Assembly (NCBI RefSeq): GCF_009758175.1
Contig: NZ_WRPM01000095.1
Location: forward strand, 32,744-96,743
DNA from: Nesterenkonia alkaliphila
GTDB taxonomy: Bacteria; Actinomycetota; Actinomycetes; Actinomycetales; Micrococcaceae
Reading direction: 5' to 3'
Length of the DNA: 64,000 nt
Of this stretch, positions 9,003 to 17,246 are shown in pieces. Every line of letters starts with the position of its first letter. The stretch's first letter is position 1. The translations under genes were made by a program, and so were the position numbers. The notes below the pieces were generated by a model. The model was not told the DNA's origin, searched no databases, and saw only the letters and a program-made list of their open reading frames with translations.

Positions 9003-10157
9003 ATGAACGGAACGGACGGGCTGATCCGGCTGAGCAGGCTGCCGTCTGCCTGGTACCACCCCGCCGACGGCAGCATCAGTCAGGGCCGGGCCCGGCTGCT
9101 GCCGCATCAGGTGCAGCAGGTGCAGATCCGGGTTGCGACCAGCGGGCTCTCCCTGACTGAGCAGCTGCGCTTCATCGGCGCCGAGTCGGTCACGGTGACC
9201 ATCCACCGCAGCATCCTGGTCACCCATAGCACCCAGCTCTCGGCTGAGGCGGCCCAGGCGCTGGATACCTTCCTGGCTGGGGTGGTGACCGCAGGCGCTT
9301 CGATACCCGCGGCACAGGGGCTCAACCCGGATCAGCAGCTGGTCGCCGCAGCCCGTACGGCTGCCTACACCCGGCGTTGGCAGCCGGCTCATCCCGAGGC
9401 CGTGCGGCAGACCCTGAGCAAGTTCCATCGGCTGGACTCCCTGCTCCGGACCAGTGACTCGGACCAGCCAGACCGGCACCCATACCAGGTGAAAGAAGAC
9501 CAAAAAGCGGACGACGCCCGATTGAGCCGAGCGGAGGCCGCCGGCCACGGCGAGCATCCCGAGGCGATTGAGGAGCGCCAGCGCAGCGACGCCGCCTCGG
9601 CGGCCGAGTTCCTGGCAGCTCACCCCAGCCGGCACGTAACCCTGGACAAAGCCCTGCGCTGGATGCTGCTGGTGTTCGCGACAGCCGGGGTGGGGTTCGC
9701 GACCGCTGTCCTGCGTACCGAGGAGGATCGCTGGACAGCCCTGGCGGTGGTCAGCTTGGCAGCAGCGGTTCTGGCCTACGGGAGCAGACAGCTGCTGGCA
9801 GATCAATGGATCCGCCGGCAGCGCCGGCTCGCCCACCAGTGGTTGGCCACCCGGGATCCCGGGCAGCTTCAGCGCGGCCTGCCGCCGGTGTTCCTGGCGG
9901 CCTGGCAGCGCCCGCCCACCACTCTGCTGCGCGGCGGGGAGACCTGCGGCTGGGTGCTGGCCCCCTTCCTTCTCCTGGCCGGTATTGTCCTGTTCACCGA
10001 GACGGAGCGCTTCACTCTGATAGCGCCCCTGGTTCTGCTGCTAGTGGGGGCGGGGTCGGTGCTGTGGGCACTGCGCTGCGGGGCGCGGCGTCGTCAGCTG
10101 CAGCGGCAGACGATCACTGAGTTTGCCCGTCTCAGCGGCACTCGCACGGATCAGTGA
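9003..10157 (+). CDS. Hypothetical membrane protein, four predicted TM segments
   Basis: I do not recognise this 384-aa protein. It has a soluble N-terminal half (1-210) with a charged Glu/Asp/Arg-rich stretch at about 150-200. Four hydrophobic segments follow at about 218-237, 244-262, 315-332 and 338-357. The middle pair is separated by a basic loop (RRQRR). A TACACT -10 box at 8990-8995 lies seven bases before the ATG and there is no ribosome site, so the mRNA is probably leaderless. Its end overlaps the end of the convergent monooxygenase gene by seven bases. It is divergent from the ABC operon. Confidence 0.65.
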   Translation: MNGTDGLIRLSRLPSAWYHPADGSISQGRARLLPHQVQQVQIRVATSGLSLTEQLRFIGAESVTVTIHRSILVTHSTQLSAEAAQALDTFLAGVVTAGASIPAAQGLNPDQQLVAAARTAAYTRRWQPAHPEAVRQTLSKFHRLDSLLRTSDSDQPDRHPYQVKEDQKADDARLSRAEAAGHGEHPEAIEERQRSDAASAAEFLAAHPSRHVTLDKALRWMLLVFATAGVGFATAVLRTEEDRWTALAVVSLAAAVLAYGSRQLLADQWIRRQRRLAHQWLATRDPGQLQRGLPPVFLAAWQRPPTTLLRGGETCGWVLAPFLLLAGIVLFTETERFTLIAPLVLLLVGAGSVLWALRCGARRRQLQRQTITEFARLSGTRTDQ

Positions 10158-11515
10158 GACAGGGAAACCTGTGGGGACAGAGCCTGAGCACCTGTTTCGG
10201 CTCCGCCCCCACAGGGACTGCCTGGGACACCCAACCCAAGCAGGTCTCTGAGCAGCGCACCCTGGGGGTATTCGCTGCGCAGTGCACCGCGCTCCTGCAG
10301 CAGCGGCACCACCTTGTCCACAAAGGGGTCCAGTCCGGCAGGGGTGATGTGCGGGACCAGGATGAACCCGTCGGAAACCCGGGTCTTCACGGCCTCGATA
10401 ATCTGTTGGGCCACCGTGGCCGGGCTGCCGATCAGTGATTGACGGGCCTGGGTGGCGATCACGGTCTGGCGCAGGTTCAGGCCCTGCTCCGCTGAGATCC
10501 GGCGCAGCGTGGCCACCTCGGCGTGGACATCATCGTGCTGCCGGGTGCGCCCGGCGAAGAGCTGCGGGCCGTCCGGGTCGGGGTCGATCTCTGGCAGCGG
10601 CCCCTCGGGGTCGTACCCGGAGAGGTCCCGGTTCCACAGCCGCTCCAGGATCAGGATGGCGGTCTGGCCGCTGACCTGCTGGGCGCGCACCTCGGCGGCG
10701 ATCTCCTCGGCCTCCTGGTCGGTGTCGCCGATGATGAAGCTGATTCCGGGCAGCACTTTGAGGCTGTCGGGATCACGGCCGTACCGTTCAGCCCGGGCTT
10801 TGACGTCCGCGTAGAACCTCCGGCCCTCCTCACCGGCGCTGTGCCGGGTGAAGATGGCATCGGCGTTGCGGGCTGCGAAGTCCCGGCCCTCGGCGGAGTC
10901 TCCGGCCTGGAAGATCACCGGGTGGCCCTGCGGGGGCCGGGGCAGGTTGAATCGCCCCTCGATGCTGAACTGGGTGCTGCGATACTCGAAGGGATCCGGC
11001 TCCTCCCCTGACCAGGAGTCCCAGATGGTCTTTGCTGCGCGGACGAACTCCTCGGCACGCACATAACGCTGATCGTGGGGCAGGTAGCCCCCGCGCCGGA
11101 AGTTCTCCCCGGTGAAGGCATCCGAGCTGGTCACCACGTTCCAGGCGGCCCGGCCTGCGGAGAGGTGGTCCAGGCTGGCGAACTGCCGGGCCACCTCGTA
11201 GGGCTCGTTGTAGGTGGCGTTGATGGTCCCGGCCAGGCCCAGGTGCTCGGTGACTGCGGCCAGCCCGGCAAGCACCGGCAGGGTGTCAGGTCGGCCCACC
11301 ACGTCCAGATCGTGGATCTGACCCTTCTGCTCGCGCAGCCGCAGCCCCTCGGCCAGGAACAGGAAGTCGAATCTGCCGCGCTCGGCCGCCTGGGCGAATC
11401 TGCGGAAGGAGTCGAACGCGATATGGCTGCCCGAGGCGGGATCTGACCATACGGTGGTGTTGTTGACCCCTGGGAAGTGGGCGCCGAGGATCACCTGACG
11501 TGGACTGGCACTCAT
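10151..11515 (-). CDS. LLM flavin-dependent monooxygenase, NtaA/SnaA/DszA family
   Basis: The 454-aa protein is a full-length member of the nitrilotriacetate/DszA-like branch of bacterial luciferase-type monooxygenases. These use reduced FMN and O2 to oxidize C-S or C-N compounds. Signature stretches include FDFLFLAEGL near residue 50, ATYNEPYEVARQFASLDHLS and WNVVTSSD near 110-135, and a C-terminal substrate-lid region with GFILVPHITP. The ATG at 11515 overlaps the stop of the second monooxygenase by four bases. The SAM-IV-like leader upstream of that gene indicates that sulfur-compound cleavage is the likely job; the substrate is unknown. Confidence 0.88.
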   Translation of the reverse strand: MSASPRQVILGAHFPGVNNTTVWSDPASGSHIAFDSFRRFAQAAERGRFDFLFLAEGLRLREQKGQIHDLDVVGRPDTLPVLAGLAAVTEHLGLAGTINATYNEPYEVARQFASLDHLSAGRAAWNVVTSSDAFTGENFRRGGYLPHDQRYVRAEEFVRAAKTIWDSWSGEEPDPFEYRSTQFSIEGRFNLPRPPQGHPVIFQAGDSAEGRDFAARNADAIFTRHSAGEEGRRFYADVKARAERYGRDPDSLKVLPGISFIIGDTDQEAEEIAAEVRAQQVSGQTAILILERLWNRDLSGYDPEGPLPEIDPDPDGPQLFAGRTRQHDDVHAEVATLRRISAEQGLNLRQTVIATQARQSLIGSPATVAQQIIEAVKTRVSDGFILVPHITPAGLDPFVDKVVPLLQERGALRSEYPQGALLRDLLGLGVPGSPCGGGAETGAQALSPQVSLSH

Positions 11516-12723
11516 GCGGCGTCTCCTACCAGTGCGGCGTCGTGATGCTTCTGCTCTGCCGAGTGCCTATTGGGGGCCTCACCCAGGCCGAGCCTGCGGC
11601 GCAGCTGCTGCGGCTCATCAACGGGGGTGAAGATCTCCCGGCGAGCGAGTTCTGGCACCAGCAGCTCGGCGATCGAGCTCAGGTCCCGGGCGTGTTCGGC
11701 AGGCTTGAGCCGCACCCCGGCGAACCCTAGGTCCTGGTAGATGGCGACGACGTCTGCCACAGCAGCTGCCGAGCCGGCCACCAGTTCACCGGCGGGGCTC
11801 CAATCAGAGCCGTTGGCCTCCTCCAACCCGGCCCAGCGGAACTGGGCGTTCTCATCGGAGTCCTCCACCAGAACTGTGAGGTCCGCGTAGACCTGCAGGG
11901 GCGCACCGGAGCGTCCGAAGATCCGCTCGGTCTCCCGGACGGTCTTGAGCAGTTCCCCCGCCAGGCTGCGCTGCGGGGCTTCCACGAAGAGCAGGTCGGC
12001 GCTGGTAGCTGCGGCTTTGATCACCGGCTCCGAGGTGCCCTGGTAGCTGACCACCGGCTGGCCCTGGGGCGGACGCGGGGTGATCGAGGGCCCCTTTACG
12101 GAGAACCGGGAGCCCTGATAGTCGATGTAGTGCAGCTTCTCCCGGTCGACGAACCGGCCGGTGGCAGCATCACGGATCTCGGCGTCATCCTCCCAGGAGT
12201 CCCAGAGCCGGCGGACCACCTCCACCGCCTGCTCGGATTCGGCGTAGAGCTCGGCCAGCCAGGGCTCAGAGTCCTCCGGCAGCAGCTCGGCGGGCGGCCG
12301 GTCGCGGCCGAAGAGCCGGGACTCCGCCTCGGTGCGGGAGACTTCCACCTGCCAGCCGGCGCGGCCGGCGCTGATGTGGTCCAGGGTGGCCAGGTTCTTG
12401 GATACGTGGAAAGGCTCGGTATGGGTGGTGGTCAGGGTGGGGATCAGCCCGATTTTGCTGGTGCGGGCTCCCAACCAGGAGGCCACCAGGGAGGCATCCA
12501 GCTGGCCGTGGCGCTGCAGGCCCAGGGAGTCCTCGAAGGTGACGAAGTCCAGGCCGCCCGCCTCGGCGGCCAGTGCCAGATCTGCCCAGTACTGGGAGGT
12601 GAAGATCTCCTGGGCTCCGGGAATCCGGAACCAGGAGCCGGGGTGCCATCCGGTGTCCTGCAGGCCGATGCCCAGGTGGAAAGTCTGTGCCGGGGGGATG
12701 CCCTCGGCCTGTGCTGCTGACAT
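11512..12723 (-). CDS. LLM class flavin-dependent oxidoreductase
   Basis: The 403-aa TIM-barrel protein has the luciferase-like hallmarks: GLDFVTFEDSLG near residue 55, PTLTTTHTEPFHVSK, LDHISAGRAGWQV and a PPQGQPVVSYQG active-site edge. GGAGGA lies 6 nt before the ATG at 12723; a GTG seven codons earlier (12744) is less likely. It heads a two-gene operon behind a SAM-IV-like RNA. Such enzymes attack alkanesulfonates, sulfones or aromatic thio-compounds. A flavin reductase partner is not seen in the window. Confidence 0.85.
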   Translation of the reverse strand: MSAAQAEGIPPAQTFHLGIGLQDTGWHPGSWFRIPGAQEIFTSQYWADLALAAEAGGLDFVTFEDSLGLQRHGQLDASLVASWLGARTSKIGLIPTLTTTHTEPFHVSKNLATLDHISAGRAGWQVEVSRTEAESRLFGRDRPPAELLPEDSEPWLAELYAESEQAVEVVRRLWDSWEDDAEIRDAATGRFVDREKLHYIDYQGSRFSVKGPSITPRPPQGQPVVSYQGTSEPVIKAAATSADLLFVEAPQRSLAGELLKTVRETERIFGRSGAPLQVYADLTVLVEDSDENAQFRWAGLEEANGSDWSPAGELVAGSAAAVADVVAIYQDLGFAGVRLKPAEHARDLSSIAELLVPELARREIFTPVDEPQQLRRRLGLGEAPNRHSAEQKHHDAALVGDAA

Positions 12724-12774
12724 GATGTCCTCCAAGAAGTTCACACTTGCTGCCCGCCGGGCGGCGGACGCCTT

Positions 12775-12871
12775 GTCCTCACCTGGAGCACCCCACTGTG
12801 AGAGAGGGTTGCTGTCCGGCCAGCCAGGGCTGTCGGCGCTTGCGCGCCGGACCGGAACTCGTGACGGGGTC
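12775..12871 (-). ncRNA. SAM-IV-like riboswitch ahead of the monooxygenase operon
   Basis: On the minus strand the core order is GTCACGAG, then P2 arms TCCGGTC and GGCCGGA enclosing a GC-rich GGCGCGCAAGCGCC hairpin. CAGCAACCC, GGGGTGCTCCAGG and TGAGGAC follow. This matches the element at 23-106 block by block. P1 is weak as read (GTC/GAC only), so the call is less certain. It lies about 50 nt before the ATG at 12723 and should couple monooxygenase expression to SAM starvation. Confidence 0.72.
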
Positions 12872-12888
12872 TACGCTAACACCGTAAT

Positions 12889-12898
12889 CTGAACATAA
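12889..12898 (-). promoter_or_regulatory. TGAACATA motif upstream of the monooxygenase operon
   Basis: TGAACATA lies at 12890-12897; on the transcribed strand it reads TATGTTCA, in the same orientation relative to the gene as at 12-20. It is 18 nt upstream of the SAM-IV-like element and could be the -10 box (TATGTT) or an operator. Confidence 0.35.
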
Positions 12899-12919
12899 AA
12901 ATCTGGTTGTAGTGTTTTG

Positions 12920-14071
12920 TCATAAACCCCATTCCTCGGCCAGCAGCTCGTAGCTGGCCAGCCGGTCTTCGGCCCGGTGGGCGCTGACCGAGATGAGCAG
13001 CTCATCGGCACCGGTGGCCTGCTGCAGGGTCTGCAGCTGTTCGGCGACCTGTGCCGCAGTGCCGGTGAAGCGGGTCTCCAGCCGGTCCCGGACCAGTTTC
13101 TGCTGCTCCGGGTTCAGCGGGCTCTGCGCAGCTGACTCGGGGCTGGGATACCGGATGGCACCCTGCCCGGTGCGGATGGAGTGCACCCATTCGGCGTAGC
13201 CGGCCGCCAGGCGGTCCACCTCCTGACGGGTGTCGGCCACCAGCACCTCTGCGGAGACGATCACATAGGGAGACTCCAGCTCGCGGCGGGGCACAAAGCT
13301 CTGCCGATAGTGCTGCACCGCATCGGTGACATTGGAGGGTGCCACGTGGTAGTTGGCGCCGAAGCGCAGCCCGCGACTGCCGGCGATTTCGGCGGACTCC
13401 CCGGCGGAGCTGCCCAGCACCCACACCTCCGGCTTGCCTGCGGTAGGCGGGACCGCCCCGGGGAACGCAATCCCGTCCACCTCGGCGGTGTGGTCCAGCA
13501 GGGCGAGCAGCTGGTCGGTGAATTCCCCGTAGGGCGGCACCTCGGCCCCCTCGGCCAGCAGCAGCTGAGAAGCCGCAGCAGTCCTCGGGGATCCGAAGAG
13601 ATGACTCAGGTCAGGGGCCGCAGGCAGCAGCAGGCCCTCCCGGGTGACTCGGTCTTCCTGGGCGGCAGGAATGGAGCGGGCCGGCGGGGTGGGGGCGGCG
13701 TCGTCGTTCTCTGCCTTTTTCCGCTGAGTGCGCCGGATGGCCGCCCGGCCGATACCCAGATCGATGCGGTCCCCGTAGGCAGCAGTGAGCAGGGCGAAGT
13801 CCTCCGCAATGTTCAGCGCGCTGCGCTGTCCGGCCAGCACCGCTCCGGAGCCCAGCCGCAAGGTAGTGGTCACCGCTCCGGCCAGGCTCATGAGCAGGGC
13901 AGGGTTATAGCCGATCACCCCGGGGTTGAGGTGGTGCTCGCCGTACCAGAGCCGGCGGTAGCCCAACTCCTCTGCACGGCGGGCCAGTTCCGCACTGGCG
14001 TGCAGCGCCTGGTCGGGGGGCTGCCCCTCGGCCAGCGGAACCAGGTCGAAGATGCTCAGTGGAACACTCAC
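12920..14071 (-). CDS. LLM class flavin-dependent oxidoreductase, MsnO8-like
   Basis: The 383-aa protein is a third luciferase-like enzyme but from a different subgroup. It starts with LSIFDLVPLAEG, then RLWYGEHHLNPG near residue 45, a LGSGAVL strand and DRIDLGIGRA, all typical of the MsnO8 group. An insertion rich in Ala/Pro/Asp around residues 120-150 is not usual. TTGAACATA lies 4 nt upstream of the start codon, in the gene orientation TATGTTCAA. It is divergent from the sulfurtransferase gene. Its substrate is unknown; neighbours suggest a sulfur compound. Confidence 0.85.
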   Translation of the reverse strand: MSVPLSIFDLVPLAEGQPPDQALHASAELARRAEELGYRRLWYGEHHLNPGVIGYNPALLMSLAGAVTTTLRLGSGAVLAGQRSALNIAEDFALLTAAYGDRIDLGIGRAAIRRTQRKKAENDDAAPTPPARSIPAAQEDRVTREGLLLPAAPDLSHLFGSPRTAAASQLLLAEGAEVPPYGEFTDQLLALLDHTAEVDGIAFPGAVPPTAGKPEVWVLGSSAGESAEIAGSRGLRFGANYHVAPSNVTDAVQHYRQSFVPRRELESPYVIVSAEVLVADTRQEVDRLAAGYAEWVHSIRTGQGAIRYPSPESAAQSPLNPEQQKLVRDRLETRFTGTAAQVAEQLQTLQQATGADELLISVSAHRAEDRLASYELLAEEWGL

Positions 14072-14074
14072 TGT

Positions 14075-14083
14075 TTGAACATA
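14075..14083 (-). promoter_or_regulatory. TTGAACATA motif between the MsnO8-like and sulfurtransferase genes
   Basis: An exact TTGAACATA lies directly before the start at 14071. On the gene strand it reads TATGTTCAA, so TATGTT could serve as a -10 box with a very short leader. It is one of the exact copies found only in intergenic DNA near sulfur genes. Confidence 0.35.
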
Positions 14084-14164
14084 ACAACTGTCTGCTCGAA
14101 TTTTTCAGGCGCCGTCATACGGGGTCATATCCGCAGGCTCACAATAACGGTACAGTTCAGAGCT

Positions 14165-15007
14165 ATGGGGCATCTGATCTCACCTGAGGACCTGCACGAG
14201 CTGATCTCTGCCGAGAAGCCGGGGCTGCGGATTCTTGATGTGCGCTGGCGGCTGGACCGGCCCGATGGCCGTCCCGACTACCTGGAGGGCCATCTTCCCG
14301 GGGCGGTCTATGTGGACCTGGACACTGAGCTGGCTGAGCACGGACTGCCGCTGACCCAGGGCCGGCACCCGCTGCCCAGCCGGGAGACCCTGCAGTCTGC
14401 GGCCCGCCGCTGGGGCCTGCATGACGGGGACACTGTGGTGGTCTATGACGATATGAAGAACACCTCCTCGGCCCGGGCCTGGTGGCTGCTGCGCCATGCC
14501 GGCGTGGCGGATGTCCGGGTGCTGGACGGTTCGCTGCGCGGCTGGGTGAGTGCCGGTTACCCGCTGGAGACCGGCGACGTAGTTCCCTCCCCCGGCAGCA
14601 TCACGCTGGACTATGGACAGCTGGAGGCACTGAGCATCGACGAGGCCGCGGCCTTCCCCGAGCGCGGCACCCTACTGGACAGCCGGCTTGCGCAGCGCTA
14701 CCGGGGCGAGGTGGAGCCGATGGACCCACGGCCCGGGCATATCCCGGGAGCACTCAATGCTCCGACCGCGGAGAATGTGGATGGCCAGGGGCGGTTCCTC
14801 TCCCCTGAGCTGCTCCGGGAGCGCTTCCTGGCGCTGGGGGTGGATCCGCAGAGACCGGTGGCCAGCTATTGCGGCTCCGGGATCAACGGGGCCCACTCCT
14901 GCCTGGCCCTGGAGCTGGGCGGGTTCGAGGCCGTGCTCTATCCCGGGTCCTTCAGCGAGTGGTCGAACAACTATGACCGCCCGGTGGTCACCGGTGATAC
15001 GCCGTAG
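14165..15007 (+). CDS. Sulfurtransferase (thiosulfate / 3-mercaptopyruvate, tandem rhodanese)
   Basis: The 280-aa protein has two rhodanese domains: an inactive N-terminal one (about 1-135) and an active C-terminal one (about 150-275). The catalytic cysteine is C236 in the CGSGI loop, close to the CGSGVTA loop of 3-mercaptopyruvate sulfurtransferases. It transfers sulfane sulfur to acceptors such as thiols or cyanide. TACAGT at 14151-14156 is a good -10 box eight bases before the ATG, which suggests a leaderless mRNA; an open frame extends upstream to 13181 but crosses the divergent gene. Its stop abuts the convergent aldo-keto reductase. Confidence 0.88.
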   Translation: MGHLISPEDLHELISAEKPGLRILDVRWRLDRPDGRPDYLEGHLPGAVYVDLDTELAEHGLPLTQGRHPLPSRETLQSAARRWGLHDGDTVVVYDDMKNTSSARAWWLLRHAGVADVRVLDGSLRGWVSAGYPLETGDVVPSPGSITLDYGQLEALSIDEAAAFPERGTLLDSRLAQRYRGEVEPMDPRPGHIPGALNAPTAENVDGQGRFLSPELLRERFLALGVDPQRPVASYCGSGINGAHSCLALELGGFEAVLYPGSFSEWSNNYDRPVVTGDTP

Positions 15008-16030
15008 TCAGCTGCGCGGCAGCAGGCCCTCGCGACCCCCGGAGACCCAGGTAGGGCTGAAGCTGCGGTCCCCGCACATCTGATCAGCCAGCTCATCCAG
15101 CGCACTGATCGCCTCAGCGGCCAGCCCAGCCTCCAACCCGGTGAGCAGCTCGTCCAGGTTCTGGGCATAGCGAGTGCCGGGAATCACGGAGATCTTCACC
15201 CCGAAGGCTGAGGCCTTAGCGTAGAGCCAGGCCAGGGCCAGACCGGCGGTGGGCAGTCCAGCCTCCGCTGCCAGTTCCCGGGCGTGGGCGGCGACGTCGT
15301 TGTTGTGCCCCAGGTTCTCCGGGAAGAACCAGGGGAACTTATGCCGGGTGTCCTTCTGGGCCAGCAGCTCCGGGCTGAACCGGTCGGTGAGCAGGCCGCG
15401 GGCCACTGGGGAGTAGGGCACAAACCCAATGCCCAGCTCAGCGCAGGTGGGGATCACATACCGCTCCACATCCCTGGCGAAGATGCTCCACTCTGACTGG
15501 ACTGCGGTGATCGGGTGCACCGCATGGCCGCGGCGGATCTCCTCAGCGGTGTGCTCGGAGAGACCGATGGTGCGCACCTTTCCAGCAGTGACCAGATCCG
15601 CCAGTGCCCCTACGGACTCCTCCACCGGCACCTGGGGGTCCGGACGGTGCAGATAGTAGAGGTCCACATAGTCAGTGCCGAGCCTGCTCAGGGAGAGGTC
15701 GATCTGCTCCCGGATATGCTCCGGTCGGCCATTGGTGCCGCGCTGGCCCGCCTCGCCTTTGGGTTCGATACCGCATTTGGTGGCCAGGGTGAATTCAGCG
15801 CGCCGGCCTGCGAGGAATTTGCCCAGGATGGACTCGCTGAGCCCGAGTCCGTAGATATTCGCAGTGTCGATGAAGGTCACACCACGGTCATAGATCTCAT
15901 GAAGCAGATTCAGGGCGCCCTGCTCGTCGATGGGCCCGTAGGCTCCGGCAATGGACATCGCCCCATAGCCCAGGGCCGTGGTGGTCAGGACGGAGCCTCG
16001 GGAGCCGAGGTCGACGGTGCGCAGTGTCAT
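15008..16030 (-). CDS. Aldo/keto reductase
   Basis: The 340-aa NADPH-dependent oxidoreductase shows the AKR tetrad context: FIDTANIYG (Asp and Tyr), ATKCGI (Lys) and YYLHRPD (His), then a C-terminal cofactor region with SVIPGTR. The family reduces aldehydes and ketones in the cytosol. The ATG at 16030 follows the murB stop by 22 nt, so it may be the last gene of a metNIQ-murB-AKR run; a 34-residue extension to 16132 would overlap murB and is rejected. The substrate cannot be read from the sequence. Confidence 0.88.
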   Translation of the reverse strand: MTLRTVDLGSRGSVLTTTALGYGAMSIAGAYGPIDEQGALNLLHEIYDRGVTFIDTANIYGLGLSESILGKFLAGRRAEFTLATKCGIEPKGEAGQRGTNGRPEHIREQIDLSLSRLGTDYVDLYYLHRPDPQVPVEESVGALADLVTAGKVRTIGLSEHTAEEIRRGHAVHPITAVQSEWSIFARDVERYVIPTCAELGIGFVPYSPVARGLLTDRFSPELLAQKDTRHKFPWFFPENLGHNNDVAAHARELAAEAGLPTAGLALAWLYAKASAFGVKISVIPGTRYAQNLDELLTGLEAGLAAEAISALDELADQMCGDRSFSPTWVSGGREGLLPRS

Positions 16031-16052
16031 GGGACTATTCTGCCGTAGCCGC

Positions 16053-17204
16053 TCAGAGGCTGCAGCCGATGAGCACCGGTTCCGGGTGCAGGATGATGCC
16101 GAAGCGCTCGCGGACCTTGTCCCGGGCCGCACGGGCCACGGTGAGCAGATCCTCGGTGCTGGCCCCGCCCCGGTTGGTGACTGCCAGGGTGTGCTTGGTG
16201 GACAGTGAGGCCCGGCCTGCGGTGAGTTCGGCCCCGAAGCCCTTGCCGCAGCCGGCGTTCTCGATCAGCCATGCTGCGGAGAGCTTGACCAGAGCGCGCC
16301 CCTGGGGGTCCTTCCCGGCGGGGAAGCGAGGGGCGGATTCGGGGAGGGAGGGGGACGACGCCGCCCCCTGACCCGGGTCCGGGATGATCGGGTTGGTGAA
16401 GAAGCTTCCGGTGGACCAGGTGTCCTGGTCGGCCCGGTCCAGGACCATGCCTTTGCCTGCGCGCAGCGCCAGGACCTTCTGGCGGACCTCAGTCAGCGGG
16501 GCGCGGCGGGAGTGCTCCTCGGCGGCGGGGTCCAGACCCAGGGAGCGGGCCAGTTCGGCATAGCGCACGGGTGCCGAGAGGGCCGGCCCGGCCTGGTGGG
16601 TGAGCCGGAACCGTACGGAGAGCACCACGTATCGCGGGGAGCCTGCGATAGTGGTGCGCTTCAGCGCGGAGTCCCGGTAGCCGAAGGCCAGGTCCTCGCT
16701 GCTGAGCACCAGGAGGTCTGCGGCAGCCCTGTCCCAGACCCGGATATCAAGGATGGTCTGAGCGACCTCGGCCCCGTAGGCGCCTACGTTTTGGACCGGC
16801 ACCGCTCCGGCTGCCCCGGGTATCCCAGAGAGCGCCTCGAGCCCGGTGAGGCCGCGCTCCACGGTCCAAGCCACCACCGCGTCCCAACTGTGGCCGGCTG
16901 CCACAGTGACATCAATAGCATCAGCTGTAGTCGCCGCTGCGGGACTGACCGGCTCCGCGGTGATTCCGGTGAAGGCCAGCTGAAGCACGGTGCCGCTGAA
17001 GCCGGCGTCCGCTACCAGCAGGTTGGAACCGCCGCCGAGCACTAACAACGAGTCCTGCCCGGCGGCCCGAGCGGTCTCCTGAGGCAGCGGATGGGCCTGG
17101 AGCACCTCAAGTGCTTGGGCCTCGGTGTCCGCGGTGACCCACTCCGCTGCCGGGCCGCCGACCCGTGCAGTGGTGTGCTCGGCGAAAATCTTGGCTGTGC
17201 TCAC
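16053..17204 (-). CDS. murB: UDP-N-acetylmuramate dehydrogenase
   Basis: The 383-aa flavoenzyme reduces UDP-GlcNAc-enolpyruvate in peptidoglycan precursor synthesis. Domain 1 has HTTARVGGPA at the N-terminus and an FAD-binding LGGGSNLLV near residue 55. Later come the IPGAAGAVPVQNVGAYG catalytic stretch, GYRDS, and GSFFTNPI with the catalytic serine. Near the C-terminus are AAWLIENAG and SLSTKHTLAVTN. It lies 43 nt downstream of metQ on the same strand. In related genomes murB usually neighbours the HadA/HadB-like pair; here the ABC importers separate them. Confidence 0.95.
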   Translation of the reverse strand: MSTAKIFAEHTTARVGGPAAEWVTADTEAQALEVLQAHPLPQETARAAGQDSLLVLGGGSNLLVADAGFSGTVLQLAFTGITAEPVSPAAATTADAIDVTVAAGHSWDAVVAWTVERGLTGLEALSGIPGAAGAVPVQNVGAYGAEVAQTILDIRVWDRAAADLLVLSSEDLAFGYRDSALKRTTIAGSPRYVVLSVRFRLTHQAGPALSAPVRYAELARSLGLDPAAEEHSRRAPLTEVRQKVLALRAGKGMVLDRADQDTWSTGSFFTNPIIPDPGQGAASSPSLPESAPRFPAGKDPQGRALVKLSAAWLIENAGCGKGFGAELTAGRASLSTKHTLAVTNRGGASTEDLLTVARAARDKVRERFGIILHPEPVLIGCSL

Positions 17205-17246
17205 CGTCCAAGACTATCCGGAGACCTGCACGGGCCGGGCACCGAT

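Noticed and set aside
9003..9836. 290-aa minus-strand frame at 8964-9836
   Set aside because: It is a shadow of the plus-strand membrane protein gene, which has a promoter and a plausible topology.
13181..14164. N-terminal extension giving a 608-aa sulfurtransferase
   Set aside because: The added part is antisense to the third LLM gene and shows no homology; the rhodanese fold and a -10 box support ATG 14165.
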